In this document: one piece after another, positions 38,101-53,100 of the stretch
Position numbering within the stretch: position 1 is the stretch's first letter
How the letters are laid out: every line of letters starts with the position of its first letter
Source: Phylloscopus collybita
Taxonomy: Eukaryota; Chordata; Aves; Passeriformes; Phylloscopidae
NCBI GenBank assembly: GCA_027886175.1
Contig: JAJNNQ010000026.1
Coordinates: 22,400,001-22,464,000 of the forward strand
Direction of reading: 5' to 3'
Length of the DNA: 64,000 nucleotides
Translations under genes and position numbers: made by a program
The notes under the pieces: model-generated
What the model was told of the DNA's origin: nothing
Database searches by the model: none
The model's input: only the letters and a program-made list of their open reading frames with translations

Positions 38101-41100
38101 CAGCATTCTGTAGTAAAGTGATAACAAATTTTGCTGAATATCATCAAACTTTTTTTTTGCTGGTTTTAAAAATTATTCCTGTGCTATATTGTGCTTAATC
38201 CTTGTTTTGTCAATTTATTTCTATTTTTTATTTGTAAAACTTAGGGTAGCTTGCAAGGTAATCAGAAACCAGAAGAAAGCATGGACTTTATATGCCTGTA
38301 TGAATCGCTCTCTCTATTCATACTTATATTTTTTTAATAGTTGCTGAAGGTCCATATATGGATGTTGTGAAACTTCAAACTATGCGGTGCCTTTTTGAAG
38401 CTTATGAGCACGTCCTTTCTCTGCTTGAGAATGTTTTTACTCCTATGTTCTGTCACAGTGATGAGGTAAGTGTGAAGGATTTGAAGAATAGTCTTAAAAA
38501 GTGAGATTATATATTTTATATAGATTATATATTTACAACAGTCATGTGTATGTGGAACTGAGAAATATGGCTTCATTTTCCAGTTCGGTTGGTGTTCTAG
38601 AGCTGGACCATTCTCAGTAGGAAAATAAGTCACTCTAGTCCAGTACATCATCACAGAATAAAAGGAAAACTTCATTTTTTGATATAAAAATTTGTGTCTA
38701 TCACAGCTATTACAAAATCCTCTCCACCCCTTCTTTTATGATTGCAAATTTGGTGCAAAAGTAATGTGTCTGATAGATGCAGAACACAATCTCCTTACTT
38801 ACTTTTAAAAGTATAATGGTGTTTAAAGATACAAAAGTTGTATTTAGGTTTTTTCAGTATTACGCGTTCCAGCAGCTAAAAGTCTGGTGTTCTTCTTTAC
38901 AAGAAGATCACTCAAAGGAATTTACAAGGTATTTAAGATTGTTGTGTGATTGGGTTCTAAATGCCACCTTAAGAATTTCCTGCACTGGGTTGACTTTATC
39001 TGCCTAGGGCCTTCTGGTAGGGACACACTTCAATCACAGGGGTGAATCTGAATTCATGTTCCTTTTTTAAGTTTATGTGTGTAAGTCAGATTGTGTGTTA
39101 AGATTCTTGCATTTATTTGAGGCAGAATATATTGGTTTGTCAATATATTTGGGAGCGGGTACTTGCCTTACTTGGCGTTAATAAAAAGAACATTTCTTAA
39201 AAATGGTTTTGATGGTCATCTCTCCCATGATAGCTATAATGCTTCAAATGCTTGATTTTTTAATAAGGAGGAGACGTGGATTTTGGTGCTTAATTTAATT
39301 TTTATTTCTGCTTTGTAGTTTTAATCTCATGATTATGTAAGGTTAAGTAAGTAGTCCTAGTCTCATGTATTGATTATTGTATGATCTGTCCTTTTCCAGT
39401 TTAAAATTCTAACTGCTAGATTATGGTCAGTTTGTATTTTCAGTTCTCATTTCCTGAATTTTGCAGTGTTGTTGCACAGTAGCCTTTACCACAGTTAATC
39501 CAGTGTTTTCTTTGATGCCTTATTTGTCTGCTACAGTACTTCAGACACCTTTTAAGAGGAGCAGAGTCACCAACCCGCAATTCGAAGTTCAACAGGTAGT
39601 ATGGCAGAACTTTTAAGTGGTTTTCTTTGGTTTTTAATTAAAAATGTCAAAATATTAAACTGTAAGAATTTTGTGATTGATTTGACTAAATTTTTAGCTC
39701 TACTTTTTTTTTGTTTTTAAATGAACAAATTATGTAGTAAAGATGCAAGCAGTATAATAGAAGATGTCCATTCTCTTTAAGTATTTTACATTAAAGAATT
39801 TAAAATGTGATTTAGACCTCAACATTTGAGGAGAGGAAAGGGAAAAAATGCATTGAGAATAAGATTATGTGAAAATAAAAGTGGTGATTTAATTGACTGT
39901 GTACATGTAATACCACTTTAGTGGTGCCAAGCTGTGTCTTTTTGGATTTCAGGGATGTTACAGGTATAGGAACAGTGGTACTCTATGTAAAACCAACCTG
40001 GTTATTTGATGGGGATCTCCTCTTACTGTGACAAGGCAGGTTTGCCACTTCTTCTAGATCAAATATGTTTTCTGTCCCCCAACTCCGTTTCAGAATTCTA
40101 GCATCAGAAGCCTTGTTTCTGAGCTTGGGCCATATGCTTAGAGACCACCTTCAGGCTCCTTATGGCCTGTGGAGGAGAAGAGCCTCTCCTGTGGTGGGGA
40201 TGAGTAATCTTCCACTGTGGGCCTGGGCTGGGTTGATAAACCTTCAGGTCTCAAAGTTTCGTGTTTCACTTTATGTTGGATGGCTCTGACAGTCGTGGAC
40301 TAGTCTGCCTGAATTTCTTTTAAGGTCTAGCCAAAAGAAGGAAAACTTCAGTGAGACAGTCTTTAACTAGGATAGGTGTTCTTTCTTGTTATGAAATAAG
40401 ATCTATGGTACTGTGGAAAATGCTAATGCATGTTCTCTTCTAGAGGAGTAACAGCAATTCATTTAACCTTTTGCTTTCATTAGAGTTACACCTGGCAGGA
40501 AACTCCTGTTTTCACAGCCTACTGTGAGAACTGGCACATACCTTTCTTCCCTGCTCCTGTTCTTCAAAAAATGGCAGGATTGTCTTCTTTATTATGTCTC
40601 CATTGGTGACATCTTTTGTTAGTTTTTATAGCTTTTTGTAGATCCAGGACTGGAGCTTTGGTGTAATGGTGTCTCATAGTGCTGATGGCAAGCTTCTGTT
40701 TCTTAACAAAGAGGCATGGAATGAAGGCAGCTAGCCCAAACTGCGTTGCTTTCCTACACAGTACTCCATGTAGGGTGACTTTAAACACATTTCAGCTTCT
40801 GTTGAAGGTGGCTACAGGGTTTCACCTAGACCTTTAAATCTGCCTTCTGGTTTCTTCCTCCAAATTATTCATGTCAGGGGTTAGAAGTATCCTGTCATAC
40901 ACTTCTTAAATCTAGTTAGAATATGAAAACATGTAGGTCACTTCTTTGGTGCTTTGCTTTTAGAGACAGAAAGGTGCAAATGACAGGCCATTTCTGCCTG
41001 GAGTTTTTGAAATACATCTCTGGCTACAAAAGAAACAAATTTTGTTTGGGTGCTGTTGCAGCATATTCTCAAACAGCATCCATTGCATTACTGAAAATAT

Positions 41101-44100
41101 ATCTGGTTTGCATTTTAGAACAATTTGAATGCATTCAGTAAATATGCTGATTTACAATAGGAGATACTGTGTGTTCCAGAAGTGGTGCCTCGGTGATTAT
41201 TTCCATGAAACAGAGGTCTTGTCTTGCAAGTAGTTTGCCTGTTACTTTGGAATTTCCCTCTGCAGAATTGTATACAGTCACTGCCAAGGGTGTGGGGAAA
41301 AATCAAGGTTTCTTACAGAATTATTCCAGATGTTATGCATGTATTTTGTTCTGCCTTCTCTTCCTTATTCTAGCATTAGTTCCACTTGAAAGATTTGCAT
41401 GCAAAGAGATGAGTTTTGTTCCCCATATTTTTGGGGATGTGTTTTGCTGTGGGTACGGTGGTATGTGTACTGCATAGGTACTGCTGGTTAAAAAATCAGA
41501 TCAAGAAGTAGGTATGAAATCCCAGTGGAATGTGCATGTGGGTAGTGTGTTGAAACATTTCTCTTATTGCAAGACAAGAAAATTACAATTTCTAGAAAAT
41601 ACAGGAGGAAAGGTAGGAAGAAGTGACATCTCTGTAATTTTTGGTTTGAATCACTTCTTTGAGCTGTACAGGAAAATTACAGCCTTTTGTGGACAGATAG
41701 GACAAATAATGTGCTATGAAAACTGTTAAGGCAATAGGTGAGCAGTGTCAAGGGTTTTTGGAGTGTAAAGAAGTCACACTGAGGGTATTCTGACAACTTG
41801 ATTACTAACTGTGGCTGTCATCAGTTTTAACTCTGTAACTGATGTTTTTTACCTAAGTTTTAATGTATGTGGCCAATGATAACTGATGTTCCGAGTTCCA
41901 ATTCTGTCCACTTCATTTGGACAGTGTGGAAGAGGCAACAAGAATTCCCCCTCCCTCTCTTACATTTACGTATTTATAATACATAACTACATTACTTAAA
42001 TGTAGTCTGTGTTGGAAGTCTAACAAAAAAAGGAAACTGTTTTGTAGTATAAATTCCCAGATTTCTGGATTGCTGTATGTCTGTCTTGATTTTCTACATA
42101 CCATAACCACAAATAGAAATAGACACATCCTGATTTCTCGTATTGGAATAGAAATGAAATTAAAGCACTTTTCAAGTTAAAGGACCATGTGGAATAGATG
42201 CTAACAATTTCAGGGAGTGGTTAGGAGTAAAACCCATGGAATTAAGTCGGTGAAGAGTTCTGTGGAGTGTAATGGTCACAATCATTTCTAACCTGGTAGG
42301 TTATGTTTCCAGTTTCACAGTTAACACAGCCAAAGACACTGTAGGATGTCTTACAATCAGACCCTTCTGTGAAACAAAATCTAAAATTTTAATATTTCTA
42401 TCCCATATCGGTTTGTCCAGAATTCAGTAGCTGCAATGAATTAAAATCCTGTGTGTGGTGACAGTGTTTATAGTTAATCCATTTAGGCATCTCGATTGGA
42501 ATTACTGGGTTGATGTCCGGGGCATCGGTTCTACGTACCAGGTTATGCAGAATGTCAGAAATACACAATGGTTCTTAAAATCTGTGAAATAAAAATTTTT
42601 AAAAAGATGCTTTAAATAGTGGCTCTTAAATACTATATTATGTATGTATACACTATACTAATACAGAGGGGAACAGGGCATGTATTATTACATGAAGTAA
42701 GTCCACAGCCTTTTTGTTGTATTGGCCAAATTAACTAGATTCCTACATGACATCTGAACACAGGTGGTAGGAAAAGTTAGCTGGCTGTTCAGCACTAGAG
42801 ATAACTCTAAGAATGAAAGCTGTTCTCCATTAATTGGTGGTTGCTTGTGCTGAATCTCCTGAAGATTTCAATAACTGATGTTTTAAATTCAAAGGCCAGG
42901 CTTGTGATGATGAGATGTGCAGGTACTGTTCACATTTCACTTTCTTGGGATTCTAGGTCAGGAAATCTTAATTGTGCTACCTCTTTTCTGAACCCATGGT
43001 GATGGTCAAAGCCTATTCAGTTTTGTTGGGATAGGTCTGTCAAATTTGGTTTGATTTGGGTTCTTTTGCTGTTTTGTTTCATTTTTATTTCCTGCTGGGC
43101 TCTGAGGTAATTTATTTGCCTGTTGTTGCAGAAGTAGCCTGAGTTTGGATGACTTACGGTAAGTCTATCTAACACTCAATAAATGTTGTGTGTTAGTTAC
43201 GCTGCATCTCTCATGACTTCATATACAGTCTTTATAACAGTAAATAACTGTTCATTGTATTTGTAAAAGACATGAATGTCTTCTCTGGACCGAGGTGCGT
43301 TTCTCCTCACAAAAACTTTACTCTCCAAGTCCTCTCCACAAGAAATTACTTAATTACTAATTTCATGTGTTTGCATTACATTAACATTGTTTGCTGTACA
43401 TTAACACTGTTTGTTGTGAACAGTCTGTCGTCATTTGTTTTGAAATATATTTGAAGAGCTTTTTTTTACTTGTGACTGCTAGCTAGCTTCTCCAAAATTT
43501 CCTTTACTCTGTGTCATATTGTTACCCACTTACGTGCTTGTTTTATCTTGCAAGCTGTATCTGGAGTGATCATTGTCTAGCATCACGTGAAAATATAACC
43601 ATATAACCATTTTATGATTTTAAGCACTCAAACTCAACAGTTGCCCAAATTAGTTCTTTCTGCAGCTTCTCTTGTGACTGTTACAGGTTTGATTACAACA
43701 TATGCTATTTTTTATAATTTGCTGCAGGTAGTATATGACTACTCATTAATGCCTTAGTAGCTCTTCAGTAGTTTGTTTCCTCACTACTCATGCCTCTTTA
43801 AATACATGATATCCAAACTCAGAGAACAATCTTTTCCTTATGGACTCGTCCTTAGAATTTATCAGAGCATCAGTATGAGATAGATTGCTCATAGTAGTCA
43901 TGAGGAGAAATTTTTCAACTTAATTTTTCAGGTTAATTAGATGCTTTTATATTTTATGTGCCAGTTCAGGAAATGAAGCTATAACTTGCTTGATTGTTGA
44001 GCAGTCAGGAGTTCTTGAGTTAAAAATGCAGCTCATTGATTTTCAAGTGCAGCGGTATGTGCTCAGCATTTCTCCTCACCGTGTGTAGGGATTTTAGTCA

Positions 44101-47100
44101 GCCAGAGGAAATGGTACTATAGACTTCACATGCATGTTAATATTTGGCTTGTCTGATATATACAACTGGTCTGGTCCTTTTTGACCCAAAGAGGCTCACA
44201 GCATCATTCTTCAGCTGCATAGCCCTAGCTCATCACCTGCCAAGATCTGTTCAGTGCACTGAATGAGGCAGGCATCCTGTGGGAAAATGATTTTCCAACC
44301 ATCCATGATTAAAGAATAATACAGTGCACAGTGGACTACTGTTGTCTTCAGTCTCCAATTCCCTATTATAGAGTAAACTGTAATTGAAAATTTTTTAATG
44401 TTAGGTATGTGTTACTTCTGGAATGTTTGAAAAAAAGAAGTGTTCCAAGCTCTTGTTGTCACATCATTCTTCAGGAATGTTGGAGCCTGTAGACTCTGCA
44501 CAGAGGGCCCTCCTGAGAAAGCAACTATAGAATGATGGTCTAATAATGCTATTACATGGATTAGCACTAGAGGGAGTGGGATATTTTTCCAGCAAGTTTT
44601 GGACGTATATATATGTTTGTTGACAGGTCTTTAAAAAAATAGTCTCTGTTCTAAACTGGCTACCTCCTGTCATCTTTAGTCCTTCGTGTGTTGAACCTGC
44701 CCCTGTCCTAGTTCCATCTCTTTCCTACTACCTAGTCTCAATGTCTTTCTTCTATTTGTGCTAAGCCAGGGAGTCTATTAGATTTTCATTGTGAATACCT
44801 TTTGTATATATATTTTTTATTGCTTCATTTCTTTGAAATGTCAAGTCATCCTGTTGTTTGTCCATCCATCTTTGCTAACATCTACAGATCTGTTTTCCAT
44901 GCTCATCTAATGTGATCAAGGATTTTTGCCAAACCAGTCCTGTGTTCTCTCCATATATTGTGGAGAGTGTCTGTGTACCCTCTGGTTCACCATTCTGAAT
45001 TTGTCTTTTCCTGAGAAGAGACTCCCATCCTAGTTTGTCACTTTATACTTGTCCAGTTCAGTGGTTGCTTTTTATTCATGTGGTGTAATCTCTGGGCTCT
45101 GCGTTGGGGCTAAGGGGTTGGTTCCTAGCTGTCAGGTTGAGTTCTGGCTCCATACAGCTCACTACAGGCACAGGTGAATTCTGCCTTCACCTGGAGCATG
45201 CCCAGTGTAGGAAAGAACTGTTTCGGGACTGGAGTCCTCCTATCAAATCACTGACCTAGTGCAAATCAATGCTTTTGCTCAGACTTCTGAGAACTGCACT
45301 GGTTCTCAGAGGAATTATCAAAACTCCCTTCAAGGTTAGCCAGAGATCTGAAATATCAGCCTTCCAGAAAAGCTTGTTTTGTCTGATTGAGGTTTGTGTT
45401 TTCTAACCCAGTGTAGAGACACTTGAACAAGATTCAGGTAAGGTCCCCTATGTGGAACAGCTCAGTTCAGAGCAGTAATGTGTAGTAGAAGTTGTTCAAG
45501 AGTGGAGTAAAATTGTTCAAATACGGATTTAGACTGCAAGCAGCCAAGCAACCTTGTCTTTACATAGAAGAGATAATTAAAATAGATGGTGCCAGTCTGC
45601 TCTGGAGCTGATGATTATATGAGATAGAAAAAGCACAAGATTTGGAAAAACAGTGGGTTATTTACGCAACTTTAGACGTGTACACAGTCTGTGTAAAATT
45701 ATAAACAGGAAGGTTATTAGTAACATGTATGTGCATGCTTGGAGTCAGCAGTTGATGTTGTCTGCATGGTTTTATGAATGACAGAAATGCTTTACCTGCA
45801 GATTGCTGCTGTTTTCAGTGTAATCCCTTCCAGCAGTCAATAGCTTCTTGTTTTAAAGGAAAAAGAAGCAGAATTTTTTTATCCTCCACACTAATTGTGT
45901 GTCTAATATCAGTCTATAAATTTGTTTGGAGTGTTTGATTCTGAAGTTCACTGTATTGATTTTTAACTTGTCTCTCATCTGTATGTATTGAATCACCATA
46001 AGGAACCTCAGGCTGATTCTGTATTCAACAGAAGCATTTTTCTTTCCAAAATTGCTAGCATTTCTATGCAAGATTATATCTTCAGTTTCAGGACTTGTGT
46101 AAGGGCATAAGAAGAATAAAAAAATCTGTTCTCTCAGTGAGGAGGGTGCTTGCTGCCCAAGTAATTTTTTTTTTTTTATTCACATACCTGGTTTGTTGGC
46201 TTTTGGGTGCTTTGTCATAAGTGACAAGACTTTAAAAGCTCTTCATCTTTCAGTCAGACTGATCTTCAGGCCAAGATTCTTCAGTTGAATCTGTTTTCTC
46301 TCGTGCTCAGTCTTGCTCCTTGCACATTCCTTTTATCTGTCTTCACTGCTTAAAAACTGAGATCTATCTTGAATGATATGTGCTTGTAAAATTCCATTTA
46401 AAAGATGCATCTACACTTGGCAGAAGGATAAATATTTAAATACAAGTACAGGGAAAAGGACAAAGTTAATGACCTACTTGATGTGCACGCCAGTAGCAAT
46501 ACCACAGTTTCTGCTGTCAAAACAAAGTTGTTTTACCTAGCTTATTGTTTATTCTGTGTCATGAATTACTAGGATATTATTGTAAGAGTTTACTCGTGGT
46601 TAAGCATATGGGAGTCCCGTATCTCTTAAAAAAATGTGTAATCAAGAAATTCTGCTGATTGATCAGAGAATAGATTTACCATAAATGGATTTTTATTTAA
46701 GTGGAACTGTAAATATATTTATAGTTTATATCTACCTGTTTATAGAGTTGTTTCTCTTATCTGCAAATGGTGTGCAATGGCCTAATGAACAGCTGTGTAA
46801 TAATATGCCATGTGTTGTGAACTGTGGCTTCTGTAATCCTAGGACCACACAGAAGAGAGGAGAATCATTTGGAATCAGCAAAATAGGGAACAAAATAAAA
46901 GGTGTATTCAAGAGTTCTGCAATGGAAGGAGCTATGTTGCCTAACTATAACTTAAATGAAGGAGAAGATGATTTTGTGAGTAAAGCCATTAAGTTTTACT
47001 CGAAATCCTTGTTGGGCTTGGATTTTTTTGTTCTCCTTTGCTCATTTGAATGCTGCATTTCTGCTGTCTTCACTGCACAGTTTTCATGTGCTGGCTTCTG

Positions 47101-50100
47101 ATTAAGTTGCCTTATCTTCCCTGTATTCATTCACAAGCCAAGGTCCCATCCCTGCTTTGTGTGCTTCTGAGCTTATTGCTTTAGTACAGAAAAATTCCAA
47201 AAGTAGCAGTGTCAGATATTTTTGTAAGCAATGATTTTTTCTTTAATTCTATGTAGTAAGGCATACATAGGACTGCATGCATGGCTCTTCATCTGCAGCC
47301 TGCCTGAAGACCTTAAAACCATAAATTACATAGTGGAGAAACTGCTGTTGAGTTGGTCTGCAATGCAACATTTTCTCTATAGATCAGGAGCCAGTAGTCT
47401 TTTCTCATTAGTCTTGGGTGTCTCCCTCAGTTAATGTTTTTCTTCCATGCTAAACAGCCATGCATAGAGACAGTGGTAGAATTCACTGCATGGGACCTGA
47501 ACCAGCATTGGGGGACGAATGAAAAAGGGAAGAGGAGGGAGTTGGTTAAAAGCAGAGGTAGACTGTACCAGTTAAAATAGAACTGGAGATGCCTGTGTTT
47601 GAATCCTTTCAGATTGAAGAAGGTGTTATGGTGATGGAAGATGATTCTCCTGAGGAGGCTGTTACCACCCCAAATACACCCCGCAACCTTGCTGCGTGGA
47701 AAATCAGCATCCCGTATGTTGATTTTTTTGATGATCCCTCCTTGGAAAGAAAAGACAGAAAGGAGAGAATTCCTGTATTCTGCATTGATGTAGAGAGAAA
47801 TGATAGAAGGGCAGGTATGCAACGTTGCAGATAAATAAAGTGGCATTTGAAAGTGAACTCAGAATGTTCTAGTGTGCCGTATTCTGATAGCTCTTGCAGT
47901 GTGTTTTGTATATGTATTCTTCTGATTTCAAAATAATGGCTTGAAAGTTCCAAGCAAATGAGTTTGAGAGATAAATTATCTCATTTAGCATCTGCTAAAG
48001 TTGAGAGCTGACTCCTCATCATGAATCAGTTCTATTTAGACTTCGTGCCAAAATTTGAAATGTTCTCTATCCAAAAATATGTACCTTAAAATTCTTACTA
48101 ATAAACACCTTGTACTTTTTTTTTTTTCACCCACTCTGAACTTTGGAATAATGAACAACAACTAAGTTTTTATATAACCTTAAAATTAGTTCTTAGAAAA
48201 TGAAGATGTTTTGCTTATTAAGATCCGTCATGGCTTGCAATCAGTTTATCAGTATCTAGATAGCAATGCATCCATATGGAGTGGGGGAAAAGAGCATCGT
48301 CTTAAGGCTGCTGAGATTTGTGTTAGTGAGACTAATACTTCCACAATAAGCAGAAAGTATTTAAGGGGCATTTAGTGATATCTTCGATGATAGGATTAAG
48401 AATGATGAGCATTCAAGCTGGTGGTGCAGAGAACTGTATTCAACAAGTACTATTTCTGTAATTCATTTGGTTAAAAGTTTGAAAATAGATCTAGTGTAGT
48501 CAGCCATCATAAATGGTGGAGTTGTGTAGCACTCCATTGTTTAGATTGTAGGGATCCTGTAAATGAGACCATAATTTCCTTGCTAGTACTGTAGTTATGT
48601 ACCAGTCCTGCATTCTACTGTACTAAAAGTACCTTAAAGTTTATGTTACTCCAACAGGGGGCTAATGTCATCGAGGCTTTTGTTATAATCCAGAGTATGT
48701 TAGCTGTTGCTAATTGGTCTCTTTGTCTCTTGGGTGCCATAAAAATTGGTTTAATTTTAACTTTTTTTTTTTTTCCTCCAGTTGGACATGAACCTGAACA
48801 CTGGTCTGTCTACAGGAGATATCTTGAATTTTATGTGCTTGAATCAAAGCTTACGGAATTTCATGGTATGTTCTCCATCATTTGGAAAGCCATTTTCCCC
48901 CTGCTGTGATTATCATTCATTACTCAGCTGAAAATTAAAATAATAAAGTCAGTGTTTACTGCATTACAAGAATAATTTAATCTCCTTGATATCTTTATTA
49001 GGTACATTTCCTGATGCTCAGCTTCCCTCAAAGAGAATCATTGGCCCCAAGAACTATGAATTCTTAAAATCCAAGAGAGAGGAGTTTCAGGAATATCTGC
49101 AGGTATCAAACATTTGGAGCAAAGAATAGTCTAAGACTAATGATAAGAAATCCAAGAAAATAATATCTGGGGGGTTTTTGGTCGTTGGTTTCTGAGTAAC
49201 TTTATAGTTAGATTCAAGTGGGCAGTGTTAAAGCTTCACATAACTGAAAACAGAAATTGCTTGCAAATGACAATATCTGTGGCAGTATAATGCTTTTTGA
49301 ATATCATTTTGCTATGCAAAAATGGATTTTTGAAGATTAGTTTTAAAGTACTTATACTTCTTTTGTTCCTTCTGTCTCAAAGAAACTTCTGCAACACCCA
49401 GAACTAAGTAACAGTCAGCTTTTAGCTGACTTCCTATCCCCTAATGGAGGAGAGACTCAGTTTCTTGATAAAATGTTGCCTGATGTGAATCTTGGTATGT
49501 AATATGCTGCTTGTTTATGCTGACAAAGAGTGCTGTGATTGAATTCTGTGATTCTGTGAATGACAGTAGTAATGAATAGATAACTCTTGTGAATGTTCCT
49601 TCACAACCCTTAAAATTATAGCTCAGCAAGCAAGATACACTGGTACTTCTTCCTTGAAGAAAAAAGACATTGTGAAAGTTTGGGAAAAAACGTGTTTTAA
49701 GTGATTGCTTTTGGATTTTTGTGTCAGCCAGCAAGATGATAAGGTTTCTCTTAGAAAACCTCGTAGTTCAAGAAAATTTCTGGTATTGTCACAAGTCAAA
49801 TCTGCATGCATCTGTCATTGTTTGGAGACGAGATGGCATAAACACTTAAAAAACTACCTTTGGATTTAAATTGATTAAAATCCTTTTATTTTATTCTGAA
49901 AAATTACAATATTTGATATTTCTAGTATTAGCTGGTGTTAAGATCTTTCCTAACATGAGCTACTTAATAGAATTTGAGGCAGTAGTGTGTGTGATACAGG
50001 CAGGTCAAATGGAAATTGTGACGTTCTCATGTCTAATGACAGTCACTCATAATAAATCAAAAACGTCGACTGTAGTGTGACTTGGCTGCAGTGTAGCTGT

Positions 50101-53100
50101 CTCAGAATAGTGGGTCTGAGCTGGTCAGGTCAACCTTTTGGCCATTCTGTCTTCATGTCTTGTGCCACTTGTGGCTGTGGTCCCAGAAAGCCATGCCAGA
50201 GCTGCGCCACTGCATTTCTGCAGCTCCCGGTCATGGTGTTGTCCTGCTGGGGCCACCCTTCTCTTAGTCTGCTTCCTGAGTTGTTGAATGGCATTTCTGT
50301 TCTCACCCTCCAGTCAAAAAGGTTTTGGTTTTGTTTCAAGTCTGCCCTCTAGATCCAACTGTACAACCTTAGAAATTATGGTGTTTACTGTAATGCATTT
50401 CCTGTCTGAGACTCTGCTTCACTTCTATAAAGAGCATTATAACAAGTCATGGCATTTCAGTTGGGCTTTTTTGCGAGGATGAGAGTTTTTGTTATCATTT
50501 GGTCATTGTACTTACTTTCTGATGTAAATTCCAAATTTAATGACATGTAGATAAGAAAAATATTACTGTAACTGTAGTGCTTAAAATAAAGCTAGTCCCA
50601 GACACTTTGATTTTTCAGCATTCGAAGTTAGTGTGCCATATCCTGATGGCCTTATCAGGACACAAGAGCTGATTGTTAAGGCCACAGCTGTAACCTGTCC
50701 AGTTTAGAAAATTCTACTCACCAAGAGTTTTTGAGGCTGGTTCCCCCAGAATCTCTCCAGATTTGCTGATTTTTCCACAGAAGGAACAGAACCTGAGTTA
50801 TCTTGATTTCTTCCGTGAAAAATGTTTATGATTCTACGACTAAATAAAATACAGGGAATTTTTTCTGTACTGGTGTTGTAGCAGTGCTGCTGTTACAGTG
50901 CTAGAGCTATTTATGGTTAAACTCTAGAACCGAGTTAAAAGGTAGACCTACAGTACTTAAGATTAACAATCGGTACATTTTTAAGTATATTTTCTTGAAG
51001 AGTAGTATTCACTAGGTTACAAGCTGGTTATGTGTAAGACTGCTTTTGTAGGGTTTTGTGCCAAATCAAAAAAAAACCTCAAGCAGATTTAAAAAAATTA
51101 CTGTATTTTTAAGTAACTACTAGGCAGTTAGTACATAAAATCTAGCAGAGCAAAATGTCTTTCAAATCACACAGTGATAACAGAAAGTCTTTGTTTGTTT
51201 GTTTGTTTCTAATTGTAGGTAAAATCATAAAATCTGTTCCAGGAAAGCTGATGAAAGAGGTGAGTAAGTCTTTCAGGTTGCCAGTATCTTAACTTCATTA
51301 GCTAATTTTACAGGATTAAGTTACTAAGTTACAACCTAATCAAAACTTTGTTTGAAAATTCTTTTTTTTGTTGTTGTTTTTGTTTTCACTTTCCTATAAT
51401 TATGTAAGTGACCGGTCACTTGTATCTTTTTTCAGAAAGGTCAGCATTTGGAGCCATTCATCATGAATTTTATCAACTCCTGTGAATCTCCCAAGCCTAA
51501 ACCAAGCAGGCCTGAACTTACCATTTTGAGTCCCACTTCTGAAAATAACAAGAAGGTACAGTAAGTCATGTTCCTTTCCCATTTTACAGAAGTGGGGAAA
51601 ACTGACGATACATTTTCTCTCATACTAGGGAGCTGTCTTATAACTCATTAACTAGTATTATTTGAGATGAAGCCAAGCTGGAAAACGCTGTCTAGGAATG
51701 CAGACACTGAGGGTGTTCAGTCCAAAGGCCAGACCAAAGGTAGATTGGAGTAACACCTCCCTATGCCAGATATGTCTGGCATAGACTTGAGCTGTTCAGT
51801 TCTGCACTTTCCACTTCTGTTTTGGGACTCAACATCTTTGTGCAGATGTGTAGCCTTCCAGTTCCTGAGGGAAGCCTACAAGAAGGATGGAGCAGGACTT
51901 TCACAAGAGCATTTACTGACAGGACAAGGGGAAATGGAACTGAGAGTAGGTTCAGATTAGATATTAGGAAAAAAATGTGTAACTGTGAGGGTGGTGAGGT
52001 GCTGGAACAGGTTCCTCAGAGAGGTTGTGGATTCCTCATTCCTGTAAGTATTTAATGCCAGATTGGATGGAGCTCTGAGCAGCCAGGTCTAGTGAAAGGT
52101 ATCCCTGCCCATGGCAGAGGGTTGGGACTAGATACTCTTTGAGGTCCCTTCCAAGCCAGTCCATTCTGTGATTCTATGCAGTAACTGGTGTGCAGTAGCA
52201 AGGCACCTCACTTCTGGTGAAGGAGATGAATGCCAAATGTTTGTACCAGGAGCTCTGTGTGAGCTGCCTAGATGGAGTCCATGTGGAGATCTGGCAGGCA
52301 GCCAAAGAGATGAAAGGTTAGCACTTCTTGAGTGCCAATCCCTGAGAACATGTGATCTCATAGCAAGAGAGTTCTTCAATGTTTTGGTAAATGGTAGTCA
52401 ATTTCCAGCTAATGCTTTGTGTTTGTATTTGTAGCTGCCATGAGAGGGGTACATGCAGGCTCCCTCTCCCTCAGCAGGCTGAATAAGAAGTTCCTGAAGG
52501 TCTGTCTGGGCAGGCCCAGTCAGAAATGTGCCTAATGCTCTGATGGATTGTCTTCATGCTCCTTCCTTTTGAATGTTCCTGGGGCGTGTATATGTTTGTT
52601 TGTTTTAGATATTGGTGGAAAGACTTCCAGTTAAAAACACACGATGAATGTGGGTAGTCAACCCCAGTTTAACCAGGAGCAATTGGATTTCATTCTGTAT
52701 CAGATCCACTAGAATAAGAGCTACCAACCTGCCTGGTTAAAAAAAGAAGGAAACAATAAACTCTGTTTCCTCCTCCCAGGGGCACTGGCAAGATTTCTGG
52801 GCATATTTTTGTTCTGAAGGTCTGTAAGCAGCTTGATCATCCTCTGAACATACTTTTGTCAGACTTGCTATAATAGGTTAGGGCTTCTCAGCTGATGCAG
52901 ATGTTGCATGCCAATAAAGGCATTGTTCTGCTGGCTTGTGATGGCCTGCCAACAGCAATAAAAGCTGCTTTTGGAACACCAGCAGTATAATATATGTTTT
53001 TGAGTAGCTACTTGGAAGAAGACACGGTCAGTTATACTGACTGATATGGTTCAGACACTGCATACAGTCTTTCTTCTTACCATTTTGGTATAATCCTCTG

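Noticed and set aside
46685..47101. 138-codon open frame read as one continuous protein
   Set aside because: Only 46843-46975 is coding (SNX14 exon 17). The flanks are intron sequence bounded by a good acceptor and donor.
47427..47953. 114- and 139-codon - strand open frames
   Set aside because: Shadows of SNX14 exon 18 and its flanks on the opposite strand, with no domain features.
49542..49558. ATTCTGTG repeat considered as a CR1 copy
   Set aside because: Only two tail units are visible and the preceding sequence does not match the CR1 3' end, so it was mentioned only under the intron.
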